DNA from: Microbacterium psychrotolerans | GTDB taxonomy: Bacteria; Actinomycetota; Actinomycetes; Actinomycetales; Microbacteriaceae | Reading direction: 5' to 3' | NCBI RefSeq assembly: GCF_031085295.1 | Contig: NZ_JAVFWO010000007.1 | Span: 1 to 64,000, forward strand | Length of the DNA stretch: 64,000 nt | Part shown: positions 16,470 through 25,894 of the stretch, one piece after another | How the letters are laid out: each line of letters begins with the position of its first letter | Position numbering within the stretch: position 1 is the stretch's first letter | Notes under the pieces: generated by a model | The model's input: the letters and a program-made list of their open reading frames with translations, nothing else | Databases searched by the model: none | Told to the model about the DNA's origin: nothing | Made by a program: the position numbers and the translations under genes

Positions 16470-17366
16470 ATGCCCGACCCCGCGGCGTCCGAACGCGCAC
16501 GCGACCGGATCCACGCCCTGTCCGTCATGTGCGTGCTCGCCATCGCGAGCGTCGTCATCGCCGTCCTGGGCGCCACGCCCGCGCGCGTCAGCTCGCGTGA
16601 GCTGATGGGTGACGAGAGGACGCCCGGCGAGGCCGCGTTCATCGCCAGCCATCGCGGCGGCGCCGCCACCGCGCCCGAGAACACGCTGCCCGCCATCACC
16701 GCCGCGCTCGCTGCCGGATTCGACTACGTCGAGGTCGACGTCGCGCTCACCGCCGACCGCCAGCCGGTTCTCATGCACGACAAGACCGTCGACCGCACGA
16801 CGGACGGCCACGGCCGGCTGTCGTCGCTCGCACTGGCCGACGTGCGCGAGCTCGATGCCGGCTCGTGGTTCGATCCCGCCTACGCCGGAACGCCGGTGCC
16901 GACCCTCGCCGAGTTCCTCGACGCGCTCGTCGCCGCCGACGGCCGCGCGATCCTCGAGCTGAAGGGCGGATGGGATGCCGCAGCGGTCGACGCGGCCGTG
17001 GCCGAAGTCGCCGCGCGCGCCCTCGAACGGCGCGTGGTCTTCGCCAGCTTCGACGCCCGCACCCTGGCGCTCGCCGCAACGGAGTCGGAGGTGCTGTCGC
17101 GGCTGCTGATCCTCAAGCATCTGCCGTCCGACGTCGTGAGCGCCGTGGCCGAGTCCGGTGCTCGCGGCGTGGTCGTCAGCCGCAAGGCGGTGCTGGCGCG
17201 TCCCGGCATCGTCGACGAGCTGCACGCAGCGGGCGCGCGCGTCGTCGTGTACACACTGAACAACGACACGCAGTGGGATGCCGTCACCGCGCTCGGGGTC
17301 GACGGCATCGTGACCGACGATCCCCACACGCTCTCGGAATGGCAGAGCGCATACGCCGGACCCTGA
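16470..17366 (+). CDS. Glycerophosphodiester phosphodiesterase
   Basis: Hydrolyses glycerophosphodiesters to sn-glycerol 3-phosphate and an alcohol. 298 residues; ATG 16470 was chosen for CGGAGG upstream. One membrane helix (about residues 15-36, VMCVLAIASVVIAVLGA) anchors it so that the catalytic domain should face outside. Active-site residues are His61-Arg62 in SHRGG, Glu70-Asn71, Glu88 and Asp90 in VEVDVAL, and His103 in LMHDK. Substrate is not defined by sequence. Confidence 0.92.
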   Translation: MPDPAASERARDRIHALSVMCVLAIASVVIAVLGATPARVSSRELMGDERTPGEAAFIASHRGGAATAPENTLPAITAALAAGFDYVEVDVALTADRQPVLMHDKTVDRTTDGHGRLSSLALADVRELDAGSWFDPAYAGTPVPTLAEFLDALVAADGRAILELKGGWDAAAVDAAVAEVAARALERRVVFASFDARTLALAATESEVLSRLLILKHLPSDVVSAVAESGARGVVVSRKAVLARPGIVDELHAAGARVVVYTLNNDTQWDAVTALGVDGIVTDDPHTLSEWQSAYAGP

Positions 17367-17473
17367 GTCCGAAGGTCGTCAGGCCCCAGGCGGCGTGGCC
17401 GGCGGCATCCGCCTCTCCTCGTCGTTAGGGTCGATATCGCGGCGCCCTCCGGTGGCGCGAGAGGACGGGTTGC

Positions 17474-18118
17474 GTGGGAACGGTCGAGCAGAGCCGGTGG
17501 AAGCAGGTCGCGGTCGGGTGCGTGGCGCTCGGCGCGCTCGCCGTGATGGTCGCAGGCTGCCGCCCCGAGCCGGCTGCCACGCCGTCGAGCAGCCCCTCGA
17601 TCACCGTGAAGCAGCCGACGCCGGCGCCGTCGGTCTCTCCGATCGAGACCGAGAAGCCGCAGGCGGGCTTCGAGCTTCCGGCCTCGTGCGAGCAGATCTA
17701 CTCCGCCGCCATGCTCGCCGCCCTGCAGTCGGCCAACCCGCCGCTCAACGACCCCGGCGTCACGATGCTGTCGACCGAGAACGCCGATCTGCTCGAGATC
17801 ATCCACGGCGGCGCTCCGACCCTCCGGTGCTCGTGGGGCCAGCCGAGCGAATTCGGTCTGGCGACGAACGTCACGGTGATCGACGGCGACCAGGCCGAAG
17901 CGGTCCTCGCGGCGCTGCCCGCGGCCGGCTTCGGCTGCGAGGCGCTCGGCGACGGCACCGTGTGCCGCATCGAGCAGAAGGGCGTCACGCTCGACGACAA
18001 CGAGTACACACGTGGCGAGACGCACTACGTCGGCGACGGCGGCCTCGTGACGACAGCGTGGATCAACTTCGCGCCCGAGGGCTACACCGAAGACGTGGTC
18101 GCGACGCTCTGGGGCTGA
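17474..18118 (+). CDS. Predicted lipoprotein of unknown function
   Basis: 214 residues from GTG. The signal sequence ends in the lipobox VAGC at about residues 26-29, followed by a Ser/Pro/Thr-rich linker (to about residue 55). The mature domain contains four cysteines (SCEQIYS, RCSWG, GCEALG, VCRIEQ), suggesting two disulfides outside the membrane. No enzyme motif recognised. A TAGGGT -10-like box lies near 17427. Confidence 0.75.
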   Translation: MGTVEQSRWKQVAVGCVALGALAVMVAGCRPEPAATPSSSPSITVKQPTPAPSVSPIETEKPQAGFELPASCEQIYSAAMLAALQSANPPLNDPGVTMLSTENADLLEIIHGGAPTLRCSWGQPSEFGLATNVTVIDGDQAEAVLAALPAAGFGCEALGDGTVCRIEQKGVTLDDNEYTRGETHYVGDGGLVTTAWINFAPEGYTEDVVATLWG

Positions 18119-18190
18119 ACCCCGGCAGCCCGCATCTCGAATCTGCATCCGTTCGGCGGGCCTACTTCCCTCGGCAGGGCGCTCGTCCCG

Positions 18191-18196
18191 TAGAAT
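18191..18196 (+). promoter_or_regulatory. -10 box upstream of the helicase gene
   Basis: TAGAAT, the best -10 match in the 18119-18379 gap, would give a leader of about 180 bases. I see no clear riboswitch or uORF in that leader. Confidence 0.4.
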
Positions 18197-18379
18197 GACA
18201 TCAGGGGAAGAACCGCTGACGATGTCGCAGCTCGCAGAAGCGAGTGCCCGCGACCGCCGACGCAACGTCCCCGATCCCGCGTTCGCGACGGCGTTCGCGC
18301 CGCCCGCGGGAGCACGCAGAACCATCGGTGTCATCCGATCCTCGCCGGTCCCGAGCCGGCACTCACGCTCAGGAGGAGC

Positions 18380-20533
18380 ATGCCGACCACGGCACCCGCC
18401 CAGACGGCGCAGCGTCGCCGCAAGACCTCGTCCGCACGTCGTGACGACGAGGCCCCCATCATCCCGATCCTCGCCCGCAAGGTGCGAGAGGTCGAGGCCA
18501 AGGCCCAGCGCGGAAAGCTGGGTCCGACCAACCGTGTCAAGTTCCAGGTCATCGCGTTCCTGGTGCGCGAGGAGCGCGCCCGGGTGAAGGGCGACACCGA
18601 GCTGACGGATGCCGCGCGGGCCGAGCTGCTGAAGCGGCTCGACGGCGTGGCGACCATCCTCGCGAAGACCGCCGCGCGCGACACCTCGCTCATCCAGCTG
18701 CTCGAGGTCGACCAGGCCACCTCGCCGGTGGCCCGCCGCATGCGCCGGGACTGGCTGCTCGAGTCGGGCGCCGAGCTCGCACCGGACGAGCTCATCATCA
18801 CCGACGTCGCGCCGGTGGCGACCCCGGTCGTGCCGGCCGCGCTCGTCGAGCGCCAGGTCGTGCCCCAGCAGGTCGTGGCGCGCCGCGAGGCGAACCCCTT
18901 CCTCGCGCCCGACCTGACGGCGCGCGCCCCCAAACAGACGCCGCGCCGACGCCTGGACAGCTGGGAGCTCATGGGCCCGCTGTACAAGGCGTTCGAGACC
19001 GGTGCCGGTGGCGGCAGCGCGACGATGGAGCTTCCGCCCGTGCCGGAGTTCGACCGCCTGTCGCCCAGGGGCCTCGAGGTCATGCCGCACCAGTCGCGAT
19101 TCCTCGAGTCGGTGCGCGCGGGGCACCGCACGTTCCTCCTCGCCGATGAGCCGGGCCTCGGCAAGACGGCGGAGTCGGTGCTCGCGGCATCCGTCGCCAA
19201 CGCGTACCCGCTCCTGGCCGTCGTCCCCAACGTCGTGAAGATGAACTGGGCGCGCGAGGTCGAGCGGTGGACGCCGCACCGTCGCGCGACGGTGATCCAG
19301 GGCGACGGCGAAGACATCGACGCGTTCGCGGACGTCTTCATCGTCAACTACGAGATCCTCGACCGGCATCTGTCGTGGCTCAGCTCGATCGGGCTGAAGG
19401 GCATGGTCGTCGACGAGGCGCACTTCATCAAGAACCTGACGTCGCAGCGGTCGCAGAACGTGCTGGCCCTGGCGACCCGCATCCGTGAGCAGGTGCGCGA
19501 TCCGCTCCTGCTGGCCCTCACCGGCACGCCGCTCATCAACGACGTCGAGGACTTCGACGCGATCTGGCGCTTCCTGGGCTGGACCACCGGCGAGAAGCCC
19601 GGTCCGGAGCTCATGGAGAAGCTCGACGAGACCGGTCTGACGCCGGCCGACAAGGCGTTCTACCCCGAGGCGCGCGACGCCGTCATCTCGATGGGGATCG
19701 TCCGGCGCAAGAAGAAGGATGTCGCCGCCGATCTGCCCGACAAGCTCATCGCCGACCTGCCCGTGCAGCTCGACGACGAGTTCGGGCGCTCGATCCGTCA
19801 GGCCGAGCGCGAGCTCGGCGAGCGGCTCGCCGCGCGCTACCGCCGCATCATCGACGCCCGAGGGGACCGCGGCCACGGCCCCGGTCACATCGACGAAGAC
19901 ATCGTGCGCCTGGTCTCGCAGAACGAGCTCGAGGAGTCGAAGGCCGCCGGTACGGGCTCGGAGAACGTCTTCACGATGGTGCGCAAGATCGGTCAGGCCA
20001 AGGCCGTCCTCGCGGCGGACTACGCGGTGCAGCTGCAGCGATCGGTCGGCAAGGTCGTGTTCTTCGCCAAGCACATCGACGTCATGGACGCCGCCGAGGC
20101 GCACTTCGCCGCCGCCGGTCTCAAGACGGTGTCGCTGCGGGGCGATCAGGCGACCGCCGCGCGCCAGCAGGCGATCGACGCGTTCAACACCGATCCCGAT
20201 GTCGGCATCGCCGTCTGCTCGCTGACCGCGGCGGGCGTCGGCGTGAACATGCAGGCATCGTCGAACGTCGTGCTCGCCGAGCTGTCGTGGACGGCCGCCG
20301 AGCAGACGCAGGCCATCGACCGCGTGCACCGCATCGGACAGGACGAGCCGGTCACGGCGTGGCGCATCATCGCAGCGCACACCATCGACACCAAGATCGC
20401 CGAGCTGATCGACTCCAAGCAGGGGCTCGCGGCGCGGGCGCTCGACGGCGAGGCCGTCGACCCGCAGTCGAGCGATTCGGTGCAGCTGTCGGCGCTCATG
20501 CACGTGCTGCGGCAGGCGCTCGGCGCGGCGTAG
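18380..20533 (+). CDS. SNF2-family DEAD/DEAH-box helicase
   Basis: 717 residues. A basic N-terminal region of about 220 residues precedes the two RecA lobes. Walker A-type motif I is ADEPGLGKT (about 255-263), motif II is DEAH at 345-348, motif III is LTGTPL, and motif VI is IDRVHRIGQ around residue 650, the typical SNF2 form also seen in SMARCAL1-like annealing helicases. It is expected to be an ATP-driven DNA translocase acting on chromosomal DNA. The ATG follows AGGAGGAGC. No partner nuclease or methylase lies beside it, so a defence role has no support. Confidence 0.88.
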   Translation: MPTTAPAQTAQRRRKTSSARRDDEAPIIPILARKVREVEAKAQRGKLGPTNRVKFQVIAFLVREERARVKGDTELTDAARAELLKRLDGVATILAKTAARDTSLIQLLEVDQATSPVARRMRRDWLLESGAELAPDELIITDVAPVATPVVPAALVERQVVPQQVVARREANPFLAPDLTARAPKQTPRRRLDSWELMGPLYKAFETGAGGGSATMELPPVPEFDRLSPRGLEVMPHQSRFLESVRAGHRTFLLADEPGLGKTAESVLAASVANAYPLLAVVPNVVKMNWAREVERWTPHRRATVIQGDGEDIDAFADVFIVNYEILDRHLSWLSSIGLKGMVVDEAHFIKNLTSQRSQNVLALATRIREQVRDPLLLALTGTPLINDVEDFDAIWRFLGWTTGEKPGPELMEKLDETGLTPADKAFYPEARDAVISMGIVRRKKKDVAADLPDKLIADLPVQLDDEFGRSIRQAERELGERLAARYRRIIDARGDRGHGPGHIDEDIVRLVSQNELEESKAAGTGSENVFTMVRKIGQAKAVLAADYAVQLQRSVGKVVFFAKHIDVMDAAEAHFAAAGLKTVSLRGDQATAARQQAIDAFNTDPDVGIAVCSLTAAGVGVNMQASSNVVLAELSWTAAEQTQAIDRVHRIGQDEPVTAWRIIAAHTIDTKIAELIDSKQGLAARALDGEAVDPQSSDSVQLSALMHVLRQALGAA

Positions 20534-20546
20534 TCCGCTTACCGGG

Positions 20547-20576
20547 GAAGGGCGGCGCGGATTCGCGCCGCCCTTC
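20547..20576 (+). terminator. 13-bp hairpin after the helicase gene
   Basis: GAAGGGCGGCGCG (20547-20559) pairs perfectly with 20564-20576 around GATT. Confidence 0.85.
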
Positions 20577-20687
20577 GTCGTCGACGCGGGCCCCGGGCGG
20601 TCCGTGTGGCAGGGCGGCGCGTCCGGCACTAATGTCGGGGGAGGCAGCGTCGCCGACTCTCTTCACCCGACAGCGAGGAACACAGCT

Positions 20688-21716
20688 ATGAAGATCGGCA
20701 TCCTGACGAGCGGCGGCGATTGCCCCGGGCTCAACGCGGTCATCCGCGGCGTCGTGCTCAAGGGGACGACGACCTACGACCTCGAGTTCGTCGGCATCCG
20801 CGACGGCTGGCGTGGTGTCGTCGACGGCGACTTCTTCCCGCTGACCCGGCACGAGGTGAAGGGCCTGTCGAAGGTCGGCGGCACGATCCTCGGCACGAGC
20901 CGCACCAACCCGTACGAGGGCCCGCGTGGCGGCGCCGAGAACATCGCGAAGACGATGTACGGCCACCGCCTGGACGGCATCATCGCGATCGGCGGCGAGG
21001 GCACGCTCGCCGCCGCCAACCGCCTCGCCAACGACGGCATCAACGTGCTGGGCGTCCCCAAGACGATCGACAACGACCTGCGTGCGACCGACTACTCCTT
21101 CGGCTTCGACACCGCCGTCAACATCGCGACCGACGCGATGGACCGCCTGCGGACCACCGGCGACTCGCACCAGCGCTGCATGGTGGCCGAGGTCATGGGT
21201 CGCCACGTCGGCTGGATCGCCCTGCACGCGGGCATGGCCGCCGGCGCCCACGCCATCTGCATCCCCGAGGTGCCGATGTCGATCGACGAGATCTGCGCCC
21301 AGGTGACCAAGGCCCACGACCGCGGACGCGCACCGCTCGTCGTCGTCTCGGAGGGCTTCACGCTCACCGGCATGGACGAGGCGTTCAGCGACAAGGGCCT
21401 CGACGCGTTCAACCGGCCGCGCCTCGGCGGCATCAGCGAGGTCCTCGCACCCGAGATCGAGCGCATCACCGGCATCGAGACACGCTCGACCGTGCTCGGC
21501 CACATCCAGCGCGGCGGCTCGCCGTCGGGCTTCGACCGCGTGCTCGCCACCCGCCTGGGCCTGCACGCCGCCGACGCCGTCATGGACGGCGCCTGGGGCC
21601 AGATGGTCGCCATGCGCGGCACCGACATCGTGCGGGTCCCCTTCGCCGAGGCCCTCGGCGAGCTCAACACCGTCCCCCTCTACCGCTACGAGGAAGCCGC
21701 CGCCCTCTTCGGCTGA
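20688..21716 (+). CDS. pfkA: 6-phosphofructokinase, group III type
   Basis: Phosphorylates fructose 6-phosphate in glycolysis. 342 residues from ATG 20688 (AGCGAGGAA upstream). The phosphate-donor loop reads GGEGT, with Gly105 as in ATP-using enzymes, but the catalytic block is PKTIDNDL with Lys125, the residue characteristic of PPi-type and mixed group III enzymes. The donor is therefore probably ATP, as known for some actinobacterial group III PFKs, but not certain. The block GHIQRGGSPS near the C-terminal third confirms the family. Confidence 0.93.
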   Translation: MKIGILTSGGDCPGLNAVIRGVVLKGTTTYDLEFVGIRDGWRGVVDGDFFPLTRHEVKGLSKVGGTILGTSRTNPYEGPRGGAENIAKTMYGHRLDGIIAIGGEGTLAAANRLANDGINVLGVPKTIDNDLRATDYSFGFDTAVNIATDAMDRLRTTGDSHQRCMVAEVMGRHVGWIALHAGMAAGAHAICIPEVPMSIDEICAQVTKAHDRGRAPLVVVSEGFTLTGMDEAFSDKGLDAFNRPRLGGISEVLAPEIERITGIETRSTVLGHIQRGGSPSGFDRVLATRLGLHAADAVMDGAWGQMVAMRGTDIVRVPFAEALGELNTVPLYRYEEAAALFG

Positions 21717-21804
21717 CGCCGAGCGCGCCGGAGCTGACGCGCACGCGGCGGCGTGTGCGGGGGAGTGCGCGCGCGAGGCGACGTCAGCTCGTCGGCCGAC
21801 CGCG

Positions 21805-21845
21805 TGAGTGAACGGATGCCTCTGCCCGAGGCATCCGTTCACTCA
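21805..21845. terminator. 18-bp bidirectional terminator built on GGATGCC
   Basis: TGAGTGAACGGATGCCTC (21805-21822) and its exact complement (21828-21845) flank the loop TGCCC, between convergent pfkA and the oligopeptidase gene. Confidence 0.9.
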
Positions 21846-21892
21846 GCGCATCGCCCGCCGCCGTCCGGGGCGCGACGCCGCTGCCGGGTCGA

Positions 21893-24037
21893 TCAGGCGT
21901 CGGCGACGCCGAGGACGTCGAGGAGCCAGGCCAGCTCGAACGCACGCTCACGCCAGGCGTTGTAGCGACCGCTCACACCGCCGTGGCCCGCGACCATCTC
22001 GCACTTCAGCAGCGCGTCCGCACCGACCTCGCGCAGGCGCGCCACCCACTTCGCCGGCTCGACGTACAGCACGCGCGTGTCGTTGAGGGAGGTGACGGCG
22101 AGGATGCGCGGGTAGGCGACATCCGTCCGCACGTTCTCGTAGGGCGAGTACGACTTCATGTAGGAGTAGACGTCGGCGTTGTGCAGCGGGTCGCCCCACT
22201 CGTCCCACTCGATGACGGTCAGAGGCAGTGACGGGTCGAGGATCGTGGTGAGCGCGTCGACGAACGGCACATCGGCGAGGACGCCCGCGAACAGCTCGGG
22301 CGCCAGGTTCGCCACGGCACCCATCAGGAGTCCTCCGGCCGAACCGCCCTCGGCGACCAGCTGGGAAGGGGTCGTGTAGCCGTGGTCGATGAGATGCAGG
22401 GCGCTGTCGACGAAGTCCGTGAACGTGTTGCGCTTGTTGAGCAGCTTGCCGTCCTCGTACCACTGGCGGCCCATCTCGCCGCCGCCGCGCACATGGGCGA
22501 CCGCGAACACGACTCCGCGGTCGAGCTCCGACAAGCGGGGTACCGAGAATCCGGGCTCGATCGAGTGCTCATAGGAGCCGTAGCCATACAGGTGCACGGG
22601 GCGCGGCGCGGCGCCCGCGTCGCCGAACGACCGCTTGTAGACCAGCGAGATGGGGATCTGGGTGCCGTCCTGGGCGGTCGCCCACACGCGCGCCTGCGCG
22701 TAGTCGTCGGGCTCGTAGCCGCCGAGCACCGGCTGGCGCTTGCGCAGGTGCAGCTCGCCCGTCGCGACGTCGAGGTCGTACACGGTGCCCGGCGTCACGA
22801 ACGAGCCGTAGCCGAGGCGCAGGAGCGGGGGAGCCCACTCCGGATTGCCGCCGGTGCCCACCGAGTACAGCGGCTCGTCGAACGCGATCTCGCTCACCTC
22901 GCTGGTCGCGTAGTCGAGCATGCCGAGCCGGGCGAGCCCGCCACGGCGATAGCCGACGACACCCCAGTCGCGGAAGGTCGACACACCCAGCAGGCGCTCG
23001 CCGGGGCGATGGGGGATCACGACCGAGCGCTCACCGGTCGGGTCGGATGCCGCCACCCGCACCAGCTCGAAGTCGAGGGCGTCGTCGTTGTGGAGGATGA
23101 ACAGCACGTCCTCGCCGTCGACGACGGCGTGCTCCGAGTCGTACTCGACGCCCTCGGTGCGCGGCCACACGACGCGCGGCTCGCCCCGCAGGTCATCGGC
23201 ATCCAGCAGCCATTCCTCGGACGTGATCGACGAGCCCAGGCCGATCACGAGGAAGCGGTCGCTGCGCGTGAATCCGGCGCCGACCCAGAACTTCTCGTCG
23301 GGCTCGTGGAACAGCTTCGCGTCGTCCTCGACGGCCGTGCCGAGCTCGTGGAGCCACACGGTGTCGGGCCGCCACGCGTCGTCCACGGTCGTGTAGACGA
23401 TGAAGCGGCCGTCGGGGGAGAAGGTCGCTCCGGCGAAGGTGTCGGGGATCTCGTCGGGCAGCTGCTCGCCGGTGACGAGGTTGCGCACGCGCACCGTGTA
23501 GCGCTCATCGCCGGCGACATCGACGCCGAAGAGCATCAGGGCGCCGTCGTTCGAGACCTCGAAGCTGCCGAGTGAGAAGAACTCATGCCCGTCGGCCTCG
23601 ACATTGCCGTCGAGCAGGATCTGCTCACCCGGCACCTCGACGTCGGGGGAGAGCTCGGGCGGCGTCCAGTCATCGGGAGAGGCGAGCGGCGCACGGCACT
23701 GGATGCCGTACTGCTTCCCCTCGACGGTGCGGCCGTAGTACCACCACTCGCCGCGGCGGGTGGGCACGGACAGATCGGTCTCGAGCGTGCGGCCCTTGAT
23801 CTCGCCGAAGATGCGCTCGCGCAGCCCTTCGAGGTGGGCGGTGCGCTGCTGCGTGTAGGCGTTCTCGGCCTCGAGGTGGGCGATGACGGCGGCGTCCTCC
23901 TTCTCGCGGAACCACTCGTAGCGGTCCTCGACGTCGTCGCCGTGGTGGGAGCGGACGGTGATCCTGCTGTCGGCGACGGGCGGACGGATGCCGGCGGCAG
24001 GGGCGGACGGTGCGGGTACGGGGTCGCTGAGAGTCAC
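21893..24037 (-). CDS. ptrB: Oligopeptidase B (prolyl oligopeptidase family, S9A)
   Basis: Cytoplasmic serine peptidase that cuts small peptides, typically after Arg/Lys. 714 residues: N-terminal seven-bladed beta-propeller (roughly 80-420) and C-terminal alpha/beta-hydrolase domain. The nucleophile is Ser566 in GGSAGG. The catalytic His is probably in AGHGGVSGR near the end, and the Asp lies before it. No signal peptide is evident. GTG start; a TAGCGT box 6 bases upstream suggests a leaderless transcript. Confidence 0.93.
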   Translation of the reverse strand: MTLSDPVPAPSAPAAGIRPPVADSRITVRSHHGDDVEDRYEWFREKEDAAVIAHLEAENAYTQQRTAHLEGLRERIFGEIKGRTLETDLSVPTRRGEWWYYGRTVEGKQYGIQCRAPLASPDDWTPPELSPDVEVPGEQILLDGNVEADGHEFFSLGSFEVSNDGALMLFGVDVAGDERYTVRVRNLVTGEQLPDEIPDTFAGATFSPDGRFIVYTTVDDAWRPDTVWLHELGTAVEDDAKLFHEPDEKFWVGAGFTRSDRFLVIGLGSSITSEEWLLDADDLRGEPRVVWPRTEGVEYDSEHAVVDGEDVLFILHNDDALDFELVRVAASDPTGERSVVIPHRPGERLLGVSTFRDWGVVGYRRGGLARLGMLDYATSEVSEIAFDEPLYSVGTGGNPEWAPPLLRLGYGSFVTPGTVYDLDVATGELHLRKRQPVLGGYEPDDYAQARVWATAQDGTQIPISLVYKRSFGDAGAAPRPVHLYGYGSYEHSIEPGFSVPRLSELDRGVVFAVAHVRGGGEMGRQWYEDGKLLNKRNTFTDFVDSALHLIDHGYTTPSQLVAEGGSAGGLLMGAVANLAPELFAGVLADVPFVDALTTILDPSLPLTVIEWDEWGDPLHNADVYSYMKSYSPYENVRTDVAYPRILAVTSLNDTRVLYVEPAKWVARLREVGADALLKCEMVAGHGGVSGRYNAWRERAFELAWLLDVLGVADA

Positions 24038-24043
24038 CGTTCC

Positions 24044-24049
24044 ACGCTA
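24044..24049 (-). promoter_or_regulatory. -10 box for ptrB
   Basis: TAGCGT on the minus strand, 6 bases before the GTG at 24037. Confidence 0.5.
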
Positions 24050-24061
24050 GTCGCCTCCGAG

Positions 24062-24089
24062 TTGACCGTCAGGGTCGCCGATGTAGGAT
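24062..24089 (+). promoter_or_regulatory. Promoter of the phosphate transporter gene
   Basis: TTGACC (24062-24067), a 16-base spacer and TAGGAT (24084-24089) make a good housekeeping-type promoter. It gives a leader of about 100 bases before GTG 24194. The leader start is AT-rich (TACCTGAATTCTTGGTGAAC). Confidence 0.6.
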
Positions 24090-24193
24090 TCTTCCTGGCC
24101 GGTTGCCGGTACCTGAATTCTTGGTGAACTGTTCGTTCGTCGCGCCGATCTCGTCGGCACCATCTCTCCACTCCTCCTCACCGAAAGCGAACG

Positions 24194-25510
24194 GTGGAAA
24201 CCGCAACCCTCATCATCGTTCTGGTGATCGCGCTGGCGCTGTTCTTCGATTTCACGAACGGCTTCCACGACACGGCGAACGCGATGGCCACGCCCATCGC
24301 CACCGGTGCGCTCAAGCCCAAGACCGCGGTGCTCCTCGCGGCGGTCCTCAACCTGGTCGGCGCGTTCCTGTCGACGGAGGTGGCTCAGACCATCTCGGGC
24401 GGGATCATCAACGAGGAGCAGATCTCCCACGACATCTTCCCGGAGATCATCCTCGCCGGCCTCATCGGCGCCATCACCTGGAACATGCTCACGTGGCTGC
24501 TGGGTCTTCCTTCGTCGTCCTCGCATGCGCTGTTCGGCGGGCTCATCGGCGCCACGATCGTCGGCGTCGGGTTCACCGCAGTGAACTTCGGCGTGGTGAT
24601 GTCGAAGGTCATCCTCCCGGCGTTCATAGCCCCGGTCACCGCCGGGCTCATCGCCTTCACCGCGACCAAGCTCGCCTACGCGCTCACCCGCCGCTACGAC
24701 AGCAAGCCCGACGGGCGCGACGGCTTCCGCTTCGGGCAGATCTTCACGTCGTCGCTCGTCGCCCTGGCGCACGGCACCAACGACGCGCAGAAGACGATGG
24801 GCATCATCACGCTGCTGCTCATCACGGCCGGCCTGCAGTCCGCCTCGAACCCCGAGCCGCAGACCTGGGTGGTGTTCGCCTGCGCGATCACGATCGCCCT
24901 CGGCACCTACATGGGCGGCTGGCGCATCATCCGCACGCTCGGCAAGGGGCTGACGGAGGTCAAGCCGGCTCAGGGCTTCGCAGCCGAGGCGTCGACGGCG
25001 TCGACGATCCTCGCCTCGAGCGCCCTCGGCTTCGCGTTGTCGACCACCCAGGTCGCGTCGGGCTCGGTCATCGGATCCGGCCTCGGTCGCCGCGGCTCCC
25101 AGGTGCGGTGGCGCACGGCGGGCCGCATCATGGTGGGCTGGGTCCTGACCCTTCCCGCCGCTGGCGCGGTCGGCGCCGCAGCGGCCCTGATCGTCGTCTG
25201 GCTGCCGGTGTGGGGCGTCATCATCGACGCGGTGCTCGCCGTCCTGATCATCCTTTTCCTCTTCCTGCGCTCGCGCCGCGACGAGGTGACGGCGTCGAAC
25301 GCGATGAGCGAGGTCGCCGACTCGGGGCGCGCCGTCAAGGTCAAGCGCAACCCGCCGCCCACGCGCAGACAGCGCGCGATCGCCCGTGAAGAGGCGCGGC
25401 GTGTGGCCGCGGCTCAGACCGCAGCGCAGACCGCCGCGAAGAAGGCGGCCAAGGCCGCGAAGGCCGCCGAGCGATCCGCGAACGGACCGAAGAACGGGGG
25501 CCCGCGATGA
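24194..25510 (+). CDS. pit: Inorganic phosphate transporter, PiT family
   Basis: Proton- or cation-coupled phosphate permease of the inner membrane. 438 residues with 10-11 predicted helices. Both PiT signature repeats are clear: FDFTNGFHDTANAMATPIAT near the N-terminus and LAHGTNDAQKTMGII in the second half. The C-terminal tail (about 380-438) is cytoplasmic, rich in Lys and Ala. GTG start with GAAAGC upstream. The stop overlaps the next gene (ATGA), which encodes a small membrane partner. Confidence 0.95.
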   Translation: METATLIIVLVIALALFFDFTNGFHDTANAMATPIATGALKPKTAVLLAAVLNLVGAFLSTEVAQTISGGIINEEQISHDIFPEIILAGLIGAITWNMLTWLLGLPSSSSHALFGGLIGATIVGVGFTAVNFGVVMSKVILPAFIAPVTAGLIAFTATKLAYALTRRYDSKPDGRDGFRFGQIFTSSLVALAHGTNDAQKTMGIITLLLITAGLQSASNPEPQTWVVFACAITIALGTYMGGWRIIRTLGKGLTEVKPAQGFAAEASTASTILASSALGFALSTTQVASGSVIGSGLGRRGSQVRWRTAGRIMVGWVLTLPAAGAVGAAAALIVVWLPVWGVIIDAVLAVLIILFLFLRSRRDEVTASNAMSEVADSGRAVKVKRNPPPTRRQRAIAREEARRVAAAQTAAQTAAKKAAKAAKAAERSANGPKNGGPR

Positions 25511-25836
25511 TCATCCACTGGGAAGCGTTCGTACAGGTCTTCATCGCGGCGTTCACCTCGGCTGTGCTGGTCGTCGGGTTCTACGCGCTCGGCCTGCGTC
25601 TGCTCGTGCGCGCCGGCCGGGCCCCGGTCGTCGCACCCGCCGAGTTCACCGACGCCATCACCGTGATCACCGAGAAGGAAGCGCGCCGCGCCGAGAAGGC
25701 CGCTGCGAAAGCCGCCAAGCGCAGCCCGCTGACCGAGGGCCAGAAGCGAGTGGCCCTGGTGGCGGCCTACCTCTGCTTCGGTGTCTGCGCCGCCGCCGTC
25801 CTCGGCGGACTCCTGCTCATCCTGTTCAACCACTGA
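25507..25836 (+). CDS. Small two-helix membrane protein coupled to PiT
   Basis: 109 residues with one helix near each end (VFIAAFTSAVLVVGFYALGL and LVAAYLCFGVCAAAVLGGLL) and a charged Glu/Lys/Ala-rich stretch between them (EKEARRAEKAAAKAAKR). It overlaps pit by four bases, which implies joint production and perhaps a role as accessory subunit. Function unproven. Confidence 0.75.
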   Translation: MIIHWEAFVQVFIAAFTSAVLVVGFYALGLRLLVRAGRAPVVAPAEFTDAITVITEKEARRAEKAAAKAAKRSPLTEGQKRVALVAAYLCFGVCAAAVLGGLLLILFNH

Positions 25837-25881
25837 GCCGCAACGACCGTGCGTCGGGCGAGCGGTGTCGGGACGACCGCC

Positions 25882-25887
25882 TAGGCT
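25882..25887 (+). promoter_or_regulatory. -10 box for the metallophosphoesterase gene
   Basis: TAGGCT ends 7 bases before the ATG at 25895. Confidence 0.55.
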
Positions 25888-25894
25888 GAGGCGC

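Noticed and set aside
18380..20533. SNF2-type helicase as part of a defence island
   Set aside because: No nuclease, methylase, phospholipase-D or other defence gene is next to it; neighbours are housekeeping or lipoprotein genes.
16880..20629. A 1249-codon open frame on the minus strand
   Set aside because: It lies opposite the phosphodiesterase, lipoprotein and SNF2 genes; its protein is Arg/Gly/Asp-rich with no domain. It is the usual shadow of high-GC coding DNA, as is the 1027-codon frame at 55173-58256 opposite and across the two-component and dctA genes.
24109..24140. A possible PHO box on the minus strand before pit (GTTCACCAAGA then ATTCAGGTACC, 11-base spacing)
   Set aside because: Only one unit matches GTTCACC well; the second is poor and there is no third. 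Too weak to claim PhoP control.
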